Position numbers and translations under genes: made by a program. 64,000 bases of DNA, from the NCBI RefSeq assembly GCF_003597395.2, contig NC_133770.1, positions 5,777,292 to 5,841,291 of the forward strand, written 5' to 3'. The notes beneath the pieces are model-generated. The model was not told the DNA's origin. It did no database searches and saw nothing but the letters and a program-made list of their open reading frames with translations. Origin of the DNA: Chelonoidis abingdonii. Lineage: Eukaryota; Chordata; Testudines; Testudinidae. This document shows, piece by piece, positions 18,459-32,800 of this stretch. How positions within the stretch are numbered: position 1 is the first letter of the stretch; each line of letters begins with the position of its first letter.

Positions 18459-21400
18459 CATGCCAGCTAAACCAGTTTCTAAGTTAGGTCAGACAGTGTA
18501 GATGGGGCCTAGCCAAATGGGAACCACAGTTCAGTCTAGGGTTTTAAACAACATTCTAAAGCCATCTGGTCACAACGGCTGTCCCAGGACTGTGAACTGC
18601 CTTAGCTGGAGCCATGTTTAAGACCAACTCTTAAGTGTTTAATCCTAGACAAGGCCACAGTTTGTGCTGCACTCAGGTTTAATATATATCCCCCCACCCT
18701 CCCGAGATCAGGTTTAATATATTCGTCACTTCCGGATGGAAAACCACCTCCTTTCCATGTGATCGCTAGCGTAGAACATGTCTCACGACTAAGATGACAC
18801 TTGCAATATAGACATGTGGAACTGTCATCTAGAACAGTTGGACATCACAAGAGTTGGACAGAAAAGACATTTCTACCATTTTTTAATATAAAAAAGGATG
18901 AAGTTACCATAAAAGTGCCCTTTTCACATACACACAAGAGAGATCATCATTAGCCAAGCGGGAGGGGAATTGGATCTTTGTGCATCAAAAAATACAATCA
19001 AAGCAATTCACATTTCTATCGCTCTGCCACGCGATGACAATAAATAGAAGCTGCAGAACCGTGGGTGAGATGCGGTTTGTTTTTTTTTTAAAGCAAACTT
19101 TAAAATTATAAAAAAGTTTTGGTTTTCTTTAACTTAAAGTCATGATTATAGTACAATGCACTGAAACAAAAGGGATGTATAAGGTGAAAATGGCACCATT
19201 CCCACGCAGTTTACGTCCCACTGGCTTCCTTAATGTTCATTTTCCAGAATCAAACATTTTTAATTTCTCCCCAGCACACAGAGAATTTTCTCTGATACTG
19301 AAGAACCCAGCTACAAAGGCCTGTTGGAGAATCAGGGGCTCAGTACGTGCTTGCATAGATGGTACCAAACGATGCTTCAGCCATCTTACCAAACTCATTC
19401 AAAACAAACTCGATTCTTCTTTGAACAGTGAGTAAACCTCTCACTAGAGTAGTTCACCCGCCATCTAAAACATGCAAAGACTAGGATCATACTTGCCTTC
19501 AAAGAAAAGGTAACCTTGGTTCTCATTTCTCTTTGGTTCAGGAACACAGAACAACCATTCACAAAGATTCTCAAGCGCAGGGAGCAGATTGACATACCAC
19601 AAGGGGAATCCTTAGAGGGCTTCTTTTCCACTATAGCCTATGGGGATGTGGGTAGCCCGGTGGAAAAAAGGCCCAGATCCCCTCTTCTGTCTGGTCTGCA
19701 GAGCTTTGGAACCAGACAGAAAGGCTAGGTAGTGGCTGCAAATCTGCTAGGTCTGGCAGACACTCAGAAAAAAGGACTGGGTAGTGGCGGTGGGACATTG
19801 CTAACCCAGAGGAGGGAGATTGCATACTGAAGACCACTTTGTGGACCCTGTTTATACCTTGGAAGAGCAGGAGGCATTAGACACTTCATTTCTCCTTTGG
19901 GAATGGGCGACTTGCACTACTGGGAAACAAAAGCCCCCCTCCAATACCACATAAGAGATGGGACCTGCAACACCTCTGCCACAGGCAGAATGCATGGTAC
20001 ATCGTCGGTACTTCACTAATGGTGTCAGAGCCGACACTGCCAGACACGTGCTCTCATACCTGTTGAAAGCTGAAGCTGGAGAACCGAGATGACTCGGTTA
20101 TTTGCGGTAGCTCAAGGCAGCTGGCATGGATAGATAAGAACATAAAAGATTTGTCAAATCAGATCAGATCAATAGCCAATCAAGCCCAGCATCCCACCTC
20201 CTGCTGCGGCCATTAAAATTTAGACATAAAATGTTTTGATCAGGGTGAATCATCACCAAAAACAGAGCCCTTGGTCACCCATCTAGTCCCATCATTTTAG
20301 CAGTTAATATTCAACCAACCTTCAATAGCTCAAGAAACCCTAATCAAATCATGTGTACAAAAAGGAGTCGTCAAAAGGCCTGGCTTAAGTCTTCTGTCTT
20401 GCCGCATGGACGTACACCCAGGTGAGCTTGTGTTGGCAAGGACTGAGAATGTCAAAGGAAAGGTGGCATTTACTATCATCTCCAAGAGTTGTTACAACTG
20501 GACACAGTTATCACATTAACAAATCTCCCAACATCTTTGAAGCAAACCCCTTCCCATCAGCTGCTCTGAGACTTGGAGCAAAATATGCATTAGCTTGGCT
20601 GAATTCATAATCTTGATGCTTGTCAGCTCTGATGCTAACCAACCATGACAGGTTTTAGATTAATCCAATAAAGAAAAATCAAAGAGCCAGATTCTCAAAT
20701 ATTGGTTATCAGATAACAGTGAAAAAGCCCCCGCTGTCTTATACAAGTGGCCTCACATAAATACTTCCATATGCTTTTCTGCATTGTAACAGTCCTCCTG
20801 TTATCGAACACATCCGACTGCCAAAGATGAAGCAAAAAGCATTTTGTAAAACAGAAGGCAAGTACGTCCCACATTTGCATGCCACTTGGATTAAGAAGTG
20901 GACTATGCCAGCAGGAAATCATGAGGTCATGCGAGCCGTGCTTTAGAACTCCCCAACCCAGCTGTCTGGGCATTGCTTTGGGGAGGTACCATAATTGTAA
21001 GAAGTGCGCTAAAAGCCTAGAGAAAACGCTCAGCAAGATCTGTAACACTGTTATGCCAGAAGAGCCTAGGCAAAAAATTGGAGTGGCCCGAATGTCTCCA
21101 ACCCATCGGAAGCTTAGAGTTGATTTAGCAACTTCATCCCTCCCAGGTTGTCACAGACACACTCCATCCATTGGATAACTGATTAGAATATTAAATTTGT
21201 AAACACTATTAGTTTTCTATTAATAACCGATCAGCAAGAGACCTAACTCTGCACTCTTCCATGCTAGCTAATGGGCCAACAGCCTCCTAATCACCATATT
21301 TGGGTATATATGGGCATATACACTCTTCTACCAGCTCCTCGGCGTGCAGCAGTTCAAAAGTATGCTCAGAGCCAGATTCTCAGCTGGTGTAAGTGCGCCC

Positions 21401-22925
21401 TGCTCTGCGGACTTCAATGCTTTGATCAATGGCTCTTCTATATGTATTTGAATAGAATGGTGACCAGACAGGCTACCTACCCGTCAGGCCTGACAAGTTC
21501 AGGGCTGTGCATTTCCCTTGCAGCAGCTGGTGCTATCCTAGACACCAGGCCAGAGGGACAGCACTCCTTCCACAGCTTTGGGGGCTAGGGAGACCCTCAA
21601 CTGTAGAAGGCCAAGAAACAAACGAACTCAAGTCTTGGTGAGAAGAGGAAGAGCTGAGTTTCAAGGACTTCGCTTTACAGATGTACTATTGTGATTTCAT
21701 TCTGCTGTGGATTTGGGATTTTAAAACCAGGCTGGTTCCCCTTCCTTGCCCCTTGTAACAGTGACCTGAAAAAGGAAGCAGTATTATCTAGTGGCTAGGG
21801 CACTGCACTGGGAGTCAGGATACCTGGGGTCTGTTCCTGGCTCTGACATGGACTGGCTGTGTGACCTTGCGGACTCTGTGCCTCAGTTAACCCTCTCATC
21901 ATTTAGATAGGCCCTGCCTCAGAGAGTTTCTCTTTTGCCAGACACCTGTCCAGCACTCAGCACAGGGGGCCCTGATCCAGGCTGTTAACTGTAATACAAA
22001 CACATTGTAAAGAGAGGATGCTGCTCACTTTGTGGGGAATAAGGTTATAAGATATTCAAACTGCTGGGTGCACTCTGCATAACCTGTGTCCAAAGAGGTG
22101 GGAATGCAGGCAGCCAGAGACCCCCTAGCAACATTTCCCGCCCCATCCTCCAAAGTGTTCTCTTTGCTACAGCCTGTTGGTTCAGCTAGCCAGGAAGTGA
22201 ACTTGAATATGAGTCTTTAACTGTCCCTAAATCACAGCTGTAGTGGATGAGGATTCCTGCAACCCTATGGCATTAAAGACATTATTAAAGATGTGTTTGG
22301 AGTACTTACTATCCAGATCTCTCCTGGTCTAGCTAGCCCTCAGAACTGCTCTGAACGCAGTTAGGAATCTGTTCTCTGCAAACAGGCATAAGATTGACTC
22401 AGAAAATGCACAAAGCTTCCCTAATTAGCGAACAGGCTGCTGGAGTAACCATTAGCCCACCAGCTGTTTATGGGCATGAAACAGGGTTGGTCAGGCAATT
22501 CCCAGTCCACTAGAACCATGCCAATCTCCCTGCCAAGTAAACTCATGGAATGACCATTATGGGAAGCATTCAAGGCAAGGCTAATGGTAAAGTTCATCCT
22601 TACGCAAAGAAAAAGAGTCACAAGGGTAAATGCAGTTTTGAAAGAGTTCTCCTTCTCCACTCCCCTTGGGTAACTTTTGATGGGCCTGCAGGATATTTAC
22701 ATACTCAGTGATGCAAATACATTCTCGCTGAGGGGAAAAAATTAGGATGATGGATTAATATAGAGGCAGGAGATAAACGATCCTCCCCCCTAGGAGAGCA
22801 ACCCCATGATGATCACCATGGTTGCTCTACGGAAGTGGGCACCAAATGACTCGACAGCTGCTGAGCCTTGCTATGTCAACGCAGCGCCCCTGCTAAGACA
22901 GACACAGAAACTCCAGTATTTATAG
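18459..22925. other. Intergenic region without recognised gene
   Basis: Mostly unique-looking, with one MIR-like SINE (21775-22005). The plus ORFs of 97, 99 and 105 residues lack signal, domain or splice support. The right half might hold more KLHL18 3' UTR, but nothing shows it. Confidence 0.4.
21775..22005 (+). repeat. MIR-like SINE
   Basis: Best MIR match in the window: CTAGTGGCTAGGGCACTGC, GGGAGTCAGGATACCTGGG, CTGGCTGTGTGACCTTG, TGTGCCTCAGTTAACCCTCT and GTCCAGCACTCAGCACA, in order. Confidence 0.7.
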
Positions 22926-23180
22926 CAGGGGCGGCTCTAGGTATTTTGCACGGCTCTAGGCAGGCTGCCTTCGGTGGCTTGCATGTGGGAGGTGCCCGGT
23001 CCCGCGGATTCGGCGGCACCCCTGCGGGAGGTCCACTGAAGCCGCAGGACCAGCGGACCCTCTGCAGGCATGCCACTGAAGGCAACCTGCCTGCCGCCCT
23101 CGTGGTGACTGGCAGAGCGCCCCTGGTGGCTTGCCGCCCCAGGCATGTGCTTGGTGTGTTGGTGCCTGGAGCCGCCCTTG
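22926..23180. mobile_element. hAT-type short element
   Basis: Ends CAGGGGCGGCTCTAGG and GCCTGGAGCCGCCCTTG; the GC-rich interior contains inverted arms. Same family as 35742-35998. The duplication is not clear here. Confidence 0.75.
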
Positions 23181-26100
23181 TAACAGACAGGGTCCATGAT
23201 CCCCTAAAGAAATGTGCACACTCAGACCCCTGCTAGTGAGGCTTGGCTGAGTGTGGAAAACACAAGTTGGGAAGATGAATGGGACAGAATGAAATTGCTG
23301 ATTCCTTCCTTGCCACATACTTTACTTTCAAATTCAAATAAATCGAAAATCCCTCCTCCCCCAGCCACACACACTCACTCCTTTCCCAAGATACACAGTT
23401 TAAAAGCCTTGCAGCTAGTGGCAAACAATTTTATTTTTCTACTATCTTTCAGTTCATGGCCCGAAAACCACCTTAGTCTTGATGTCAATGTTTAAAAAAA
23501 AGTCTTAGCAGCATGGAAATGCCAAACGAATGTTTATCCTCAAGCATGATCCATTGGTTGGTAAATGTATACAAACAGGAAATAGATATTGATCCCTAGA
23601 CAAACCACTCACATTTAGAACCAGACATGCTCATATTATACATCTACAATATAAATGGTACCTGAAAACAGAGACGTCCACATCCACACCCAACGAAAAA
23701 AATCCAAGCAGCATTGAGGTTTTTTATATGAACAAAAAAAAAACAAAAAAACAACAACCCACGACGACGCGCAGAAATTCAGACTCAGGACCCTGTTTGA
23801 AGAGATGCAGAGCATGCTCAGCTCCCGCTGAGTGACCAAAACTAGGGTGCTTCAGGTCTCACAGGATCTGGCCCTTGCAGAGGAAGGTTCGAACATTAAA
23901 AAGCATACACGAAAAGGAATGGACTTAAATTTATCATTTTCCCATGTCCCTTTGTGTCAATCGAAGAGATTAGTGTTGGAATACAGCATCCTTCCCTTCC
24001 CAGCTGCTCGTCCCATCAGAAGCCTGTGCTGGCATTCTCACAGACTGTGACCAGGGCTTCACTAAAGGAGCATACAGGAGGAAGTAGGCTGAGAAGGAAG
24101 CCCTAGATTAGCGACAGACCATATTCATGCAGTGAAATACTGAAGAGCTAATAAATACATTTCACATCATTTTATAACATTATTCCCAAGTTCAAAGGGG
24201 TCTCTCCTAGGCCATGCTGTCCTTCCCTCATCCTGCTGCGTCTAGATATTGCACACCACACAGGCTGTCAGTGTCATGCGCTACTCTAACCCCTCTGTGA
24301 TGGAAGTTAAGCAGAGTGCTGGCTTCATGCTTGGACTGACTAAAGCAGTCATAGACCTACTTGGATTTTGAAAAAGTTGTTGCTTCTTGATTTAGCACAA
24401 AAGAAAGTTTCAAAGAATTGTCCCCCTCAGATGTGAGAGAACTCTGACAACTTGTCCACAACCATACCTTGTGCTGGCCACTCACATTTACCTCAACCAA
24501 ATCATCATGGGATGATCTGCTTCCAAAATAGGGGCAAAGTTTGCCACCTTGAAGCATTTAAAAAAAAAAATCATTGTAAAGCCGGATCTCGGTGCCTGAA
24601 GTAGCTACACGGGTAGCAATGTAGGACAAGACTCAGACATGGACCAAGCCATCCACTCTTCAGGTCTACAAAGGTTAACAGGCAACATAAAGGCATCTGA
24701 CACGTCTCCAGGGCACAGGTGCAGACGCGGACACTCCAAAGCATCTCTTTGTCAGGTGGTACGTGCCACTGCAGCTGCAGTAAGAACACATGGATCCATG
24801 TGTCCTTCCATTTGCAATCGTTACAGAAGAGGAGTGACAGGGATATTAAAAAGGCAAAGAACCAAGGAAGAAGGGGAAGAGAACGCTTTATCTTCTGCCA
24901 GTATAGGGGTACATGATAGGAAAACAACAATGGGGAACATCTGGGCACGGACTCCTGGGGAAAGACCGGACTGACAGCTTGGTCACTAATAGTCTTTCAC
25001 ATTCATCTCTCCTTTAAGTGAAGGATGTGCACAATTTCACACTTTCGCAACGGTCATTGTTTGGCTGTAAAAAAATGGCTGCATGGCTAGGTTAACAGAG
25101 CATCAACCAAGCGTGCTGTAAAGATCTTTCCAGTGTAGCTAAACAGAAAAACCTAGACACTGATTTAACAAAACCTTCGGCTGTGCTGAAAGTTTGTGCA
25201 TGTTGCGATTTTCCCGGGGCCCAAGTTATGCACAAACCCTTATTGTCTTTACCTATGCATTATTTCTCTGTTAAGGACTAGTCTGTATTTGAGCTTTCTT
25301 AAGTGAATGACAGCTGTCAAACAGACCAACAATAGATGTAAGAGCTCAGAACACAACACGCCAAGTGCCTATTTCAAAACCCACAAAACATTTTTGTGAA
25401 ACCAAAAACATCTGAATGCACAACAGGAACTTTCCAAAACAAAGCACATGTGAGGTGCTACATATTCATCTCTGCGCAAAAGATCAAAAGAACAGATCTT
25501 GACCATACTGCAATCGAGCTGTTTCTAATTGTATTTTGGAAACCAATGCCCTAAGTTTTGTGAAAGGATAAAGATTTAAAACAGATTTAATTTAAAAAAA
25601 AAGGATCTGTATAATTAACATTTTGGCAATTTTCCTATTTAAATATAAGTTTGCTGCTACTATCATTTATATTCAATTTTTTTCTCAGCAGTCTTTTAGT
25701 ACTGTTAGATGTTTTAATCTATTTTTTTGGAGAATGTGAAAGGGGAAAACATTTGTCATCCTCTCTTAATGGTTACATCCAATTTTCCTGATCCAGCAGA
25801 ATAAAGTAAATTACATTCAAAAGACATAAAATGAAACACACTGGTCATAGGGATAGATCCTCCGAAATTAAGGAAGCTACACATCTCCAAGGATTACCCC
25901 ACTCATGGGCTTCTAAGGACCAATACTGGTGAGAAAGCCCCTCCTGTTTTGTAAGAGTGGGTAAAATCCAACATGCCTGCTAACGAAACAGAATGAACAG
26001 GACTGTTTGCAATATTCAAGCTCCTGCAGTGAACAATAAACTGAATCATGGCATTAGGGTCTTTTGCCCTGAACATACTGCATACATACTCTCCCCCACT

Positions 26101-26499
26101 GATCTGGCCAATATTAGTTTATACAGGGTCAAACCAACATATAGACTCCACCACTGCTTCCCAACAGCATAACCAGAAGTAGACCACGTCTGGATCAATG
26201 CAGTACCTGAAGCAAAGGCTAGGAGAAGGAAGCATCTACCTAGCCTTAGATCCACATAATGACCAAAGTGTGGGGGAAGGGAAGGGAGTAGGTTACACAC
26301 GCATGATCTGAACGGTGAATTATTCATCTGTTGTGGAGCCTCAGCCCAAAAAATCGCAGGGCGACTTTCTTTTGAACCGTTTGTGTTCGCGAATGACACT
26401 TGAGCACCTAGAATGTACCTCTTGATATATCACATCAAAAAACCCTCGCTAAACCTCTCCAGGGATTGTTGCTTGAAGATGGTCACCAATGCTTCCTTC
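23181..26499 (-). other. KLHL18: Probable KLHL18 3' UTR
   Basis: About 3.3 kb after the stop looks AT-rich and free of recognisable transposons, unlike most of the window. A minus-strand AATAAA (plus TTTATT at about 23429-23434) could end the transcript, for a 3' UTR of about 3 kb. No other gene is recognised; the short ORFs here show no family features. Confidence 0.4.
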
Positions 26500-26886
26500 T
26501 CAGATGGTAAGGAGCGGTATGCACCCCACACCAACCCCTCCCTCGTGACACACCATAGGGGCCATGAATGTCCAGCGGTTGGTTTCTGGGTCGTACATCT
26601 CCACAGAGCTCAGGTTGGACTGTCCGTCATAGCCACCCACACAATACAGGCGGCCACAGTTGGCTACCAGGGAGACGCGGCTCCGTCGGGTGTTCATCGG
26701 GACAATTAGGTACCACTGATCCGCCATGGAGCTGTACACCTCGGCGATGCTGAGGAAGCCAGACCCATCGTAGCCGCCACAGACGAACATCTTGCTGCCC
26801 AGGGAGGCGGCTCCATGCCGACAACGCTTGTTCAGCATGCTTGCAACAGGGTGCCACGTGGCTGTGTGAGGGTTGTAGTACTCCAC
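26500..26886 (-). CDS. KLHL18: KLHL18 exon 10: last kelch repeats and stop
   Basis: Acceptor CTTAACTGCAG, then 128 codons and TGA at 26502-26500. It contains two full kelch motifs ([13 protein letters not shown] and [13 protein letters not shown]) and the strand that closes the propeller, ending [15 protein letters not shown]. The start is a splice acceptor; the GTG that opens the reading frame is an internal Val codon. Confidence 0.97.
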   Translation of the reverse strand: MEYYNPHTATWHPVASMLNKRCRHGAASLGSKMFVCGGYDGSGFLSIAEVYSSMADQWYLIVPMNTRRSRVSLVANCGRLYCVGGYDGQSNLSSVEMYDPETNRWTFMAPMVCHEGGVGVGCIPLLTI

Positions 26887-29800
26887 CTGCAGTTAAGAGA
26901 GTGTCGACACATTAAGTGAGTTCTGGCATTAGTATCCCTGCATTGTGCATTGCACACGGACAAGAAACGATACCTGCCCTTGAGTCCAGGTAAGTATATG
27001 TCACTAAGATAATTACAGGCAGACTAGGAAATTTTTATCATGACTTCATAGATTTAGAGTTTAAGACAGAAAGGGACCATCAATTCATCTAGTCTGGCCC
27101 TCTGTTTAACACAGGCCACTAAATTATACCCAGTTATACCTGTATAAAGGTATACAATAACTTGCACTTGGCTAACGCATCTTCCAGAAAGGCAGCCAGT
27201 CTTTGTTTGGAGATGTGGTGGTTGTGATTCCACCACCTCCATCAGTAGGTGGTGCCAATGGTTAATCACCCTCAGTTTTAAAATAGCATGTCGAATTTCT
27301 AAATTTGAACTTGTCTGGTTTCAGCTTTCAGCCATTCTTGCTAACCTTCCGTATGGCTTATAGAGGCATAGAAACGTAGGGCTGGAACAGGAAATCGAAT
27401 CCAACCTTGACATGCTAGAGGCAGGACTGAGTAAATCTAGACCATCCCTGACAGGTGTTTGCCTAACCTCTTTCTTAAAAAAGATAGGGATGGGACTCTA
27501 TTCCAGTGCCTAAGTATCCTTACAGCTGGAAAGGTTTCCTAATATGTAACCTAAATCTTGCTTGCTGCAGATTAAATCCATTACTTCTTGTTCTCCATGT
27601 CCGCCAAAGGCAGGATAATTGATTACCATCCTCTTTATAATGGCCCTTAATCTGAGGACTTATGAGAACACCCCTCCCAGACACACACACCGTCTCCTTT
27701 TCACAAGAAGAAACATGCCCAGTGTTATTCAATCTTTCCTCATAACCTTACGTCAGGTTTTTTAAACCTTTTATCAGTATTGTTGCTCTCCTCTGGACTT
27801 TCTCATTTGTCCACATCTTTCTTAAAGTGTGGTGCCTAAAACTGGACAATACTCCAGCTGAAGCCTCACCAGCACTGATTAGACTGGGAAAATCACTTCT
27901 GGTGTCTTACATATGACACTCCTATTAATGCCATCCAGAATGATATTTGCCTTTTTTTGCAACTCGGTCACATTGTTGGTTCCTATTCATTTTGTAATCC
28001 CCTATAGCCCCCAGCGCCTTTTCTGCAGTACAACTGCCTAGCCAGTTAGTCCCCATTTTGTAATTGTGCCTTTGATTTTTCCTTCTTAAGTATATTACTT
28101 TGCACTTGTCTTTACTGAACTACATTGTGTTGTTTTCAGATAATTCACCGTTTATTAAGTTGATTTTGAATTCTAATCTTGTCCTCCAAAGTGCTTGCAC
28201 CCCCTCCCAGCTTGGCGCCATCAGCAAATTTTATAAGCATGCTTCCTATTCCATTATTCAAGTCATAAAAAAAATATGGAATAGTACCAGACCCAGGACA
28301 GACCCCTGCTGTCTAGCTATGTCCTCCCAGACTGACAGTGAACATTCATAATTACTCTTTGAGTATGGTTTTTCAATCAGTTGTGCACTCCCACCTTGTA
28401 ATAATTTTATCCAGACTTGTACAAGGAAAACTTGGATCTCAAAATGGTTTTTCAACAAGAAAATACGGTCGTCAGAATGTATCTGTGGTAGATCTGGAGC
28501 GTGGCAAAGCTGTGGTCCAGGCAGGCCGATATGTTAGCCCAGATTCAGCTTTTGGGTGTCCCAGGCTGACAGACAATAGGATTTTTTCCTAGTCTGCTAG
28601 GGAAGGCAGTAATAGTCAATATTACAGCCCAGTCTGAAGGCTGGACCTCCAGTTGACAAGCTAATGTTCCAAGAGCACTTAATGGGTGGCAAGACTGATT
28701 CAGATACAACAAACCGCACTTCTGTGCCCAGTAGGACAGAAGAGAACCCTCATAACAGACTTTTCTGAATAAAAAAATATAAGGAAATCTATAAATTAGG
28801 ACTGAGACTGGAATCACAGTAGGAACAGCAGCTCTGTCCTGCACAGTCAACTCCCGCTGCCTTCTGAGTTTGTTTAAAGGGTCACAATAGTTTCTGAAAC
28901 GACATCCCACAAACAGGCAAAGAAAGCAGATAGAATGAACATGGCCACCTGGGAGTTTTAATGGAGCTAGAAACATGAAGGACCAAAGACACGAGGCTAA
29001 AATGATTTACTAAACGAAGAGGGAGGAACTGGTGAGAACCGAGTCGACTGCTGGAGCAGTCTCACTTCTTGGCTCAGACCACAAAAGAGCAGGAGTTGCA
29101 CTGTCTCAGGCTAGCCCCTAGTGGGTATTTGGGTGGCTCAGTTAGCAGTCCCTGCTCAGGAACCATCCAGGAATAGATCAACAGGTGCCGTTAAAGACAA
29201 GGACTAACGAGCTGTATGCTTAGATTAGGGAGCTGTGTAAGCTTTCCCACCTGCCCTTTTACCGATCTCTGGTCAGTGCTCTTAGTCCAACTTCATCAGC
29301 ACAAAGTTACAAGAAATCAACGTGGTACAGAACGGGCTCTAAAATTCAAACTTACGCTGCTGAAAATTTGTAAACCGTCGTGTCCTCCAGACACATAGAT
29401 CCTGCCTTCGAACACGGTGACTCCAGCCGCGCTGCGATTCGAACTCATGGGAGTCGCTACCGTCCACCTTGCCAAAAGAAGCAAACAGCAGAAGTGCAAG
29501 AGTCTCTTCCTTCCATAGGCAGAGCTCATGTAGCTTCACATAAAACACATTCAGTGAGCTGCTCCATGGATTATACAAATGTTTCAGCAGACCCAGAAGC
29601 CTTTCAGATACTGAGTTTCTAGTATTTTTCACTCAACTATCCATAAGTTCTGGACAAAGCCCTTCATTCTCAGATTTTATTTTGTTTAAATAAACAAAAA
29701 AATTCTCTAGAATTTATCAGTGTTTATTACAAAGATTCATAATTGGGTGAATATCAGCACAATAAATTAACTTCACCGATTTCTGGGTAAACACTGGAGA

Positions 29801-32800
29801 TAATATTGGGGAACAGAAGGATGGAAAAAAGCAACAATAGGGAAAAGTAAGAGTATTGAAAGTAAAAATAACGTAATGCTGTGGTTTATTTCATGAACTG
29901 GATGTTAACAGGACGTACACATGTGTCTTCGACTATGTCACCGTACTTTAACAATCTTGTATTTACACTTCATCTATTTGGATATTAACAAACAGATCTC
30001 TCTCATGTAACGTACTGAATTTTCTTAAGACAAATCAGTATTTCCATGTACCTGAATGTGGGGAGGGCGGGTGAGAGGGGGGGAAATCAGTAAAAACTGA
30101 AAACGAAGGGCCTTAGCTCTGTATCAAAACTTTACTCCATTCACTTCTCTCGAGCGAGGGCGCATGGTTTGAAGCCAAATATAGTGCTATACAGGAAATC
30201 AAAGGTTTTCCAGCATATCGTAGCTCATTGGTTTTTAAAAACAGCACTCTCAGCTATTATTTCTATGCTTCAGGATGTGGGCAGAGCCCAGTGCGAGAAG
30301 CAGTAGTACATTTAGAAGCTTACTTGTCTGTTTCTGGTGAGTACGTTTCCACAGAGTTGAGGGATGAGTTTCCATCATACCCACCGCATACATAGATCTG
30401 CCCATCCAGCACTACTGTTCCCATTGCACTGCAATGAAGTGCACAACACCAGGTTAGATTGCTTTGGGCAAACGATACATGTTGAATTACAAAACACATT
30501 TTTTCAACGTTATCTTGGCTAACACCTGGCGGATAAAACAGCTTAATGTGGAAATGGGAGTTTGACAATCAGGTCGATAGATACAGTACTGAACTACATA
30601 TTTATATAGCCTGCATGACCATAGCATCTGGCTAACACTGAGATGTTCATGAATAAAGTCTACTGCAGACAATCAGAAAACTGCTTGAGAGATGTAGAGA
30701 AATTGTTAATAACATTCTGCAAATGCGCCTCGATCCTGCCCTGAAAGAACCAACTCTAGGGAGCGTAACGTTTAGTCTTTGCTCCTTTTTAACTCTATCA
30801 ACAGTGGCCACCCATGGAGCTGACTGGTGGCGGAGTTCAGCAAGCTAGGTAGTAGTCTGAGATGGTCAACTCAACCAGGCACACTTTGGTCACTATTGAC
30901 CTAATATGGAATCAATGAACTGACCTAGGAGGGAAAGGCTCAGTATCCTATCACCGGTGTGCTAAACCATCTGTCTGGCCCCAAAACTGGTTTCACAGTA
31001 ACAGACCTTTCTACATTAAGTCCCCACAAAACGTCCCCTTTTGTTCCCCTCCCCCTTCCAACTCCCACCCCAAGAAGAGGTTTGGCCCTGAAAAGGGAGA
31101 CATGCCATAGACTCTGTAGCGGGGTGAGCACTCACTCTGACCTTGGAGGGGTTGGAAAAACCCTGCAGTAGCTGGGGCTGAGTAAGGTAAAACCCTGGCT
31201 GATTGGGGGAAGTGGATGCAGCTGGGGCCATGCCCCAAACTGAGCCACAGGGCTTTATAAGGCGGCCAGGGAAGCCAGAAACAGCAGTCTCCCTCTGCCT
31301 GTAGAGGGAGAAGGGCCTAGCTGCAGGGAGCTAGATACAGGGTACCTGAGTGGAACAGGGCTGGGGAAAGGCAGAGGAGCTGGGGAGCTCCAGCCTGGAA
31401 AGCCCCAGGCTGCAGCCTAGCATAAGGCCAAGAGGTACTGGGGGTTGCAGGGCGCAACCCAAGGGGGAGGCAAAGGCAGCAGGTCCAAACCACTTTGCCT
31501 ATGATGAGTGGCTGATATTGCAGTCTGCCACAGTGAACGGGGGCTAGATGGAAACTGGGCAGTAGCCAAAACTGAGGTGAAGTGGGGATAGTGGGTTGGA
31601 GGTTCCTCAGGGAGGGGAGACCTAGGTTGGTGGGGTACTGCCAGGGGCACCACCCCAGGTAAAAGGGCACTGGGGTCCCGGGAAGGGACACGAGGGCCAA
31701 GAGGACAGGCAGATCACCGGCCTGAAGAGGGCGCTCTTTGCTGGAAAAAGAGCTAATTCCTGAAGACAACCAGCAGGAGACGCCGCAGGGGTGAGTCCGC
31801 ATGTCTACAGACTCCATGAAGTCCACCAGGGACGTTACTCTTACTGTTGATTTTGTGTGGAAGATGGTGATGGGCTTCAGTACAAAACCCTTATATAGAC
31901 AGCAGTACCAATGTCAACTCCATTAAGCTGATCAGCTCTCCACTGTGTTTGACAGGTTAAACATTTGGCTCACAATGCACATTAAGGAATGGGATAATGG
32001 CATTCCACCTTCAGTTTAAACCTGCAGCTTCACATTCATGTTCTCCTCTTAAAGCCCCCCACCCCCTTTTCCTCTCAGCACTCATCATGCAATGAGAAAA
32101 CCATTATGGACTGCAAAAGCCAAGCTCTTGGATACAATCCTTCAGGTGCACTCTGCTCTGTGTAAAACACCCTCTTATGGACACCCACTCTGCTTGGATT
32201 CAAAGGACTAAGTTTTAGTGAGGATGAAACGACAACACTCTCATCATGCAAGCTTCAGTGAAGTGCGAGCAGAACAGGATCCTCGTGGCAGGGTTGCAGC
32301 CCAGAATGTTGTTTAGGGGATTAGCAAACTCAGCTGCTTTGTTCCTAGTGCAAAGAGCAGAATAAGTCAGCTACGGAAGAAAAGCAGTCATCTTACTGTG
32401 GGAAAAACTCCATACAAGGAACTTCATAGCTATGCAAAAACAGAGTTTTCCTACTAGAGATTATGATATGCGTGGAAATGGTTTCAGGTCTTTACACTCA
32501 AGATCACCCCTGGAGCCAGACCTAAAGCCTTGGCCAGCTACCAGTCTGAACAGGGCTTACTTGGCACAACCTGCTTAACTCCCGGATTGCACACTACAGA
32601 CTTTAAATTGTATTTGCTTGAACAGAGCAGCTAACCACCCTGAACGAGTGCAATCGCAGCAGAATCGCACTGATGCCACCAAGCATCTGGGTTGTACACA
32701 GAATTTCAAGTAATAAGATACATGCAGTACGCTCTTCCCAAGCAATTAGCATTTGAAACCACATTAAAATAAGGCGCACAAATGACTATGGGGAAAACGT

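Noticed and set aside
24571..24948. Minus ORF of 125 residues with hydrophobic stretches
   Set aside because: Lies in the probable KLHL18 3' UTR; no signal, conserved motif or splice context.
14000..26500. Further cathelicidin paralogues between the gene and KLHL18
   Set aside because: I looked for the NFT.xET, DC and C-terminal cathelin patterns on both strands and recognised none; a profile search would be needed to be sure.
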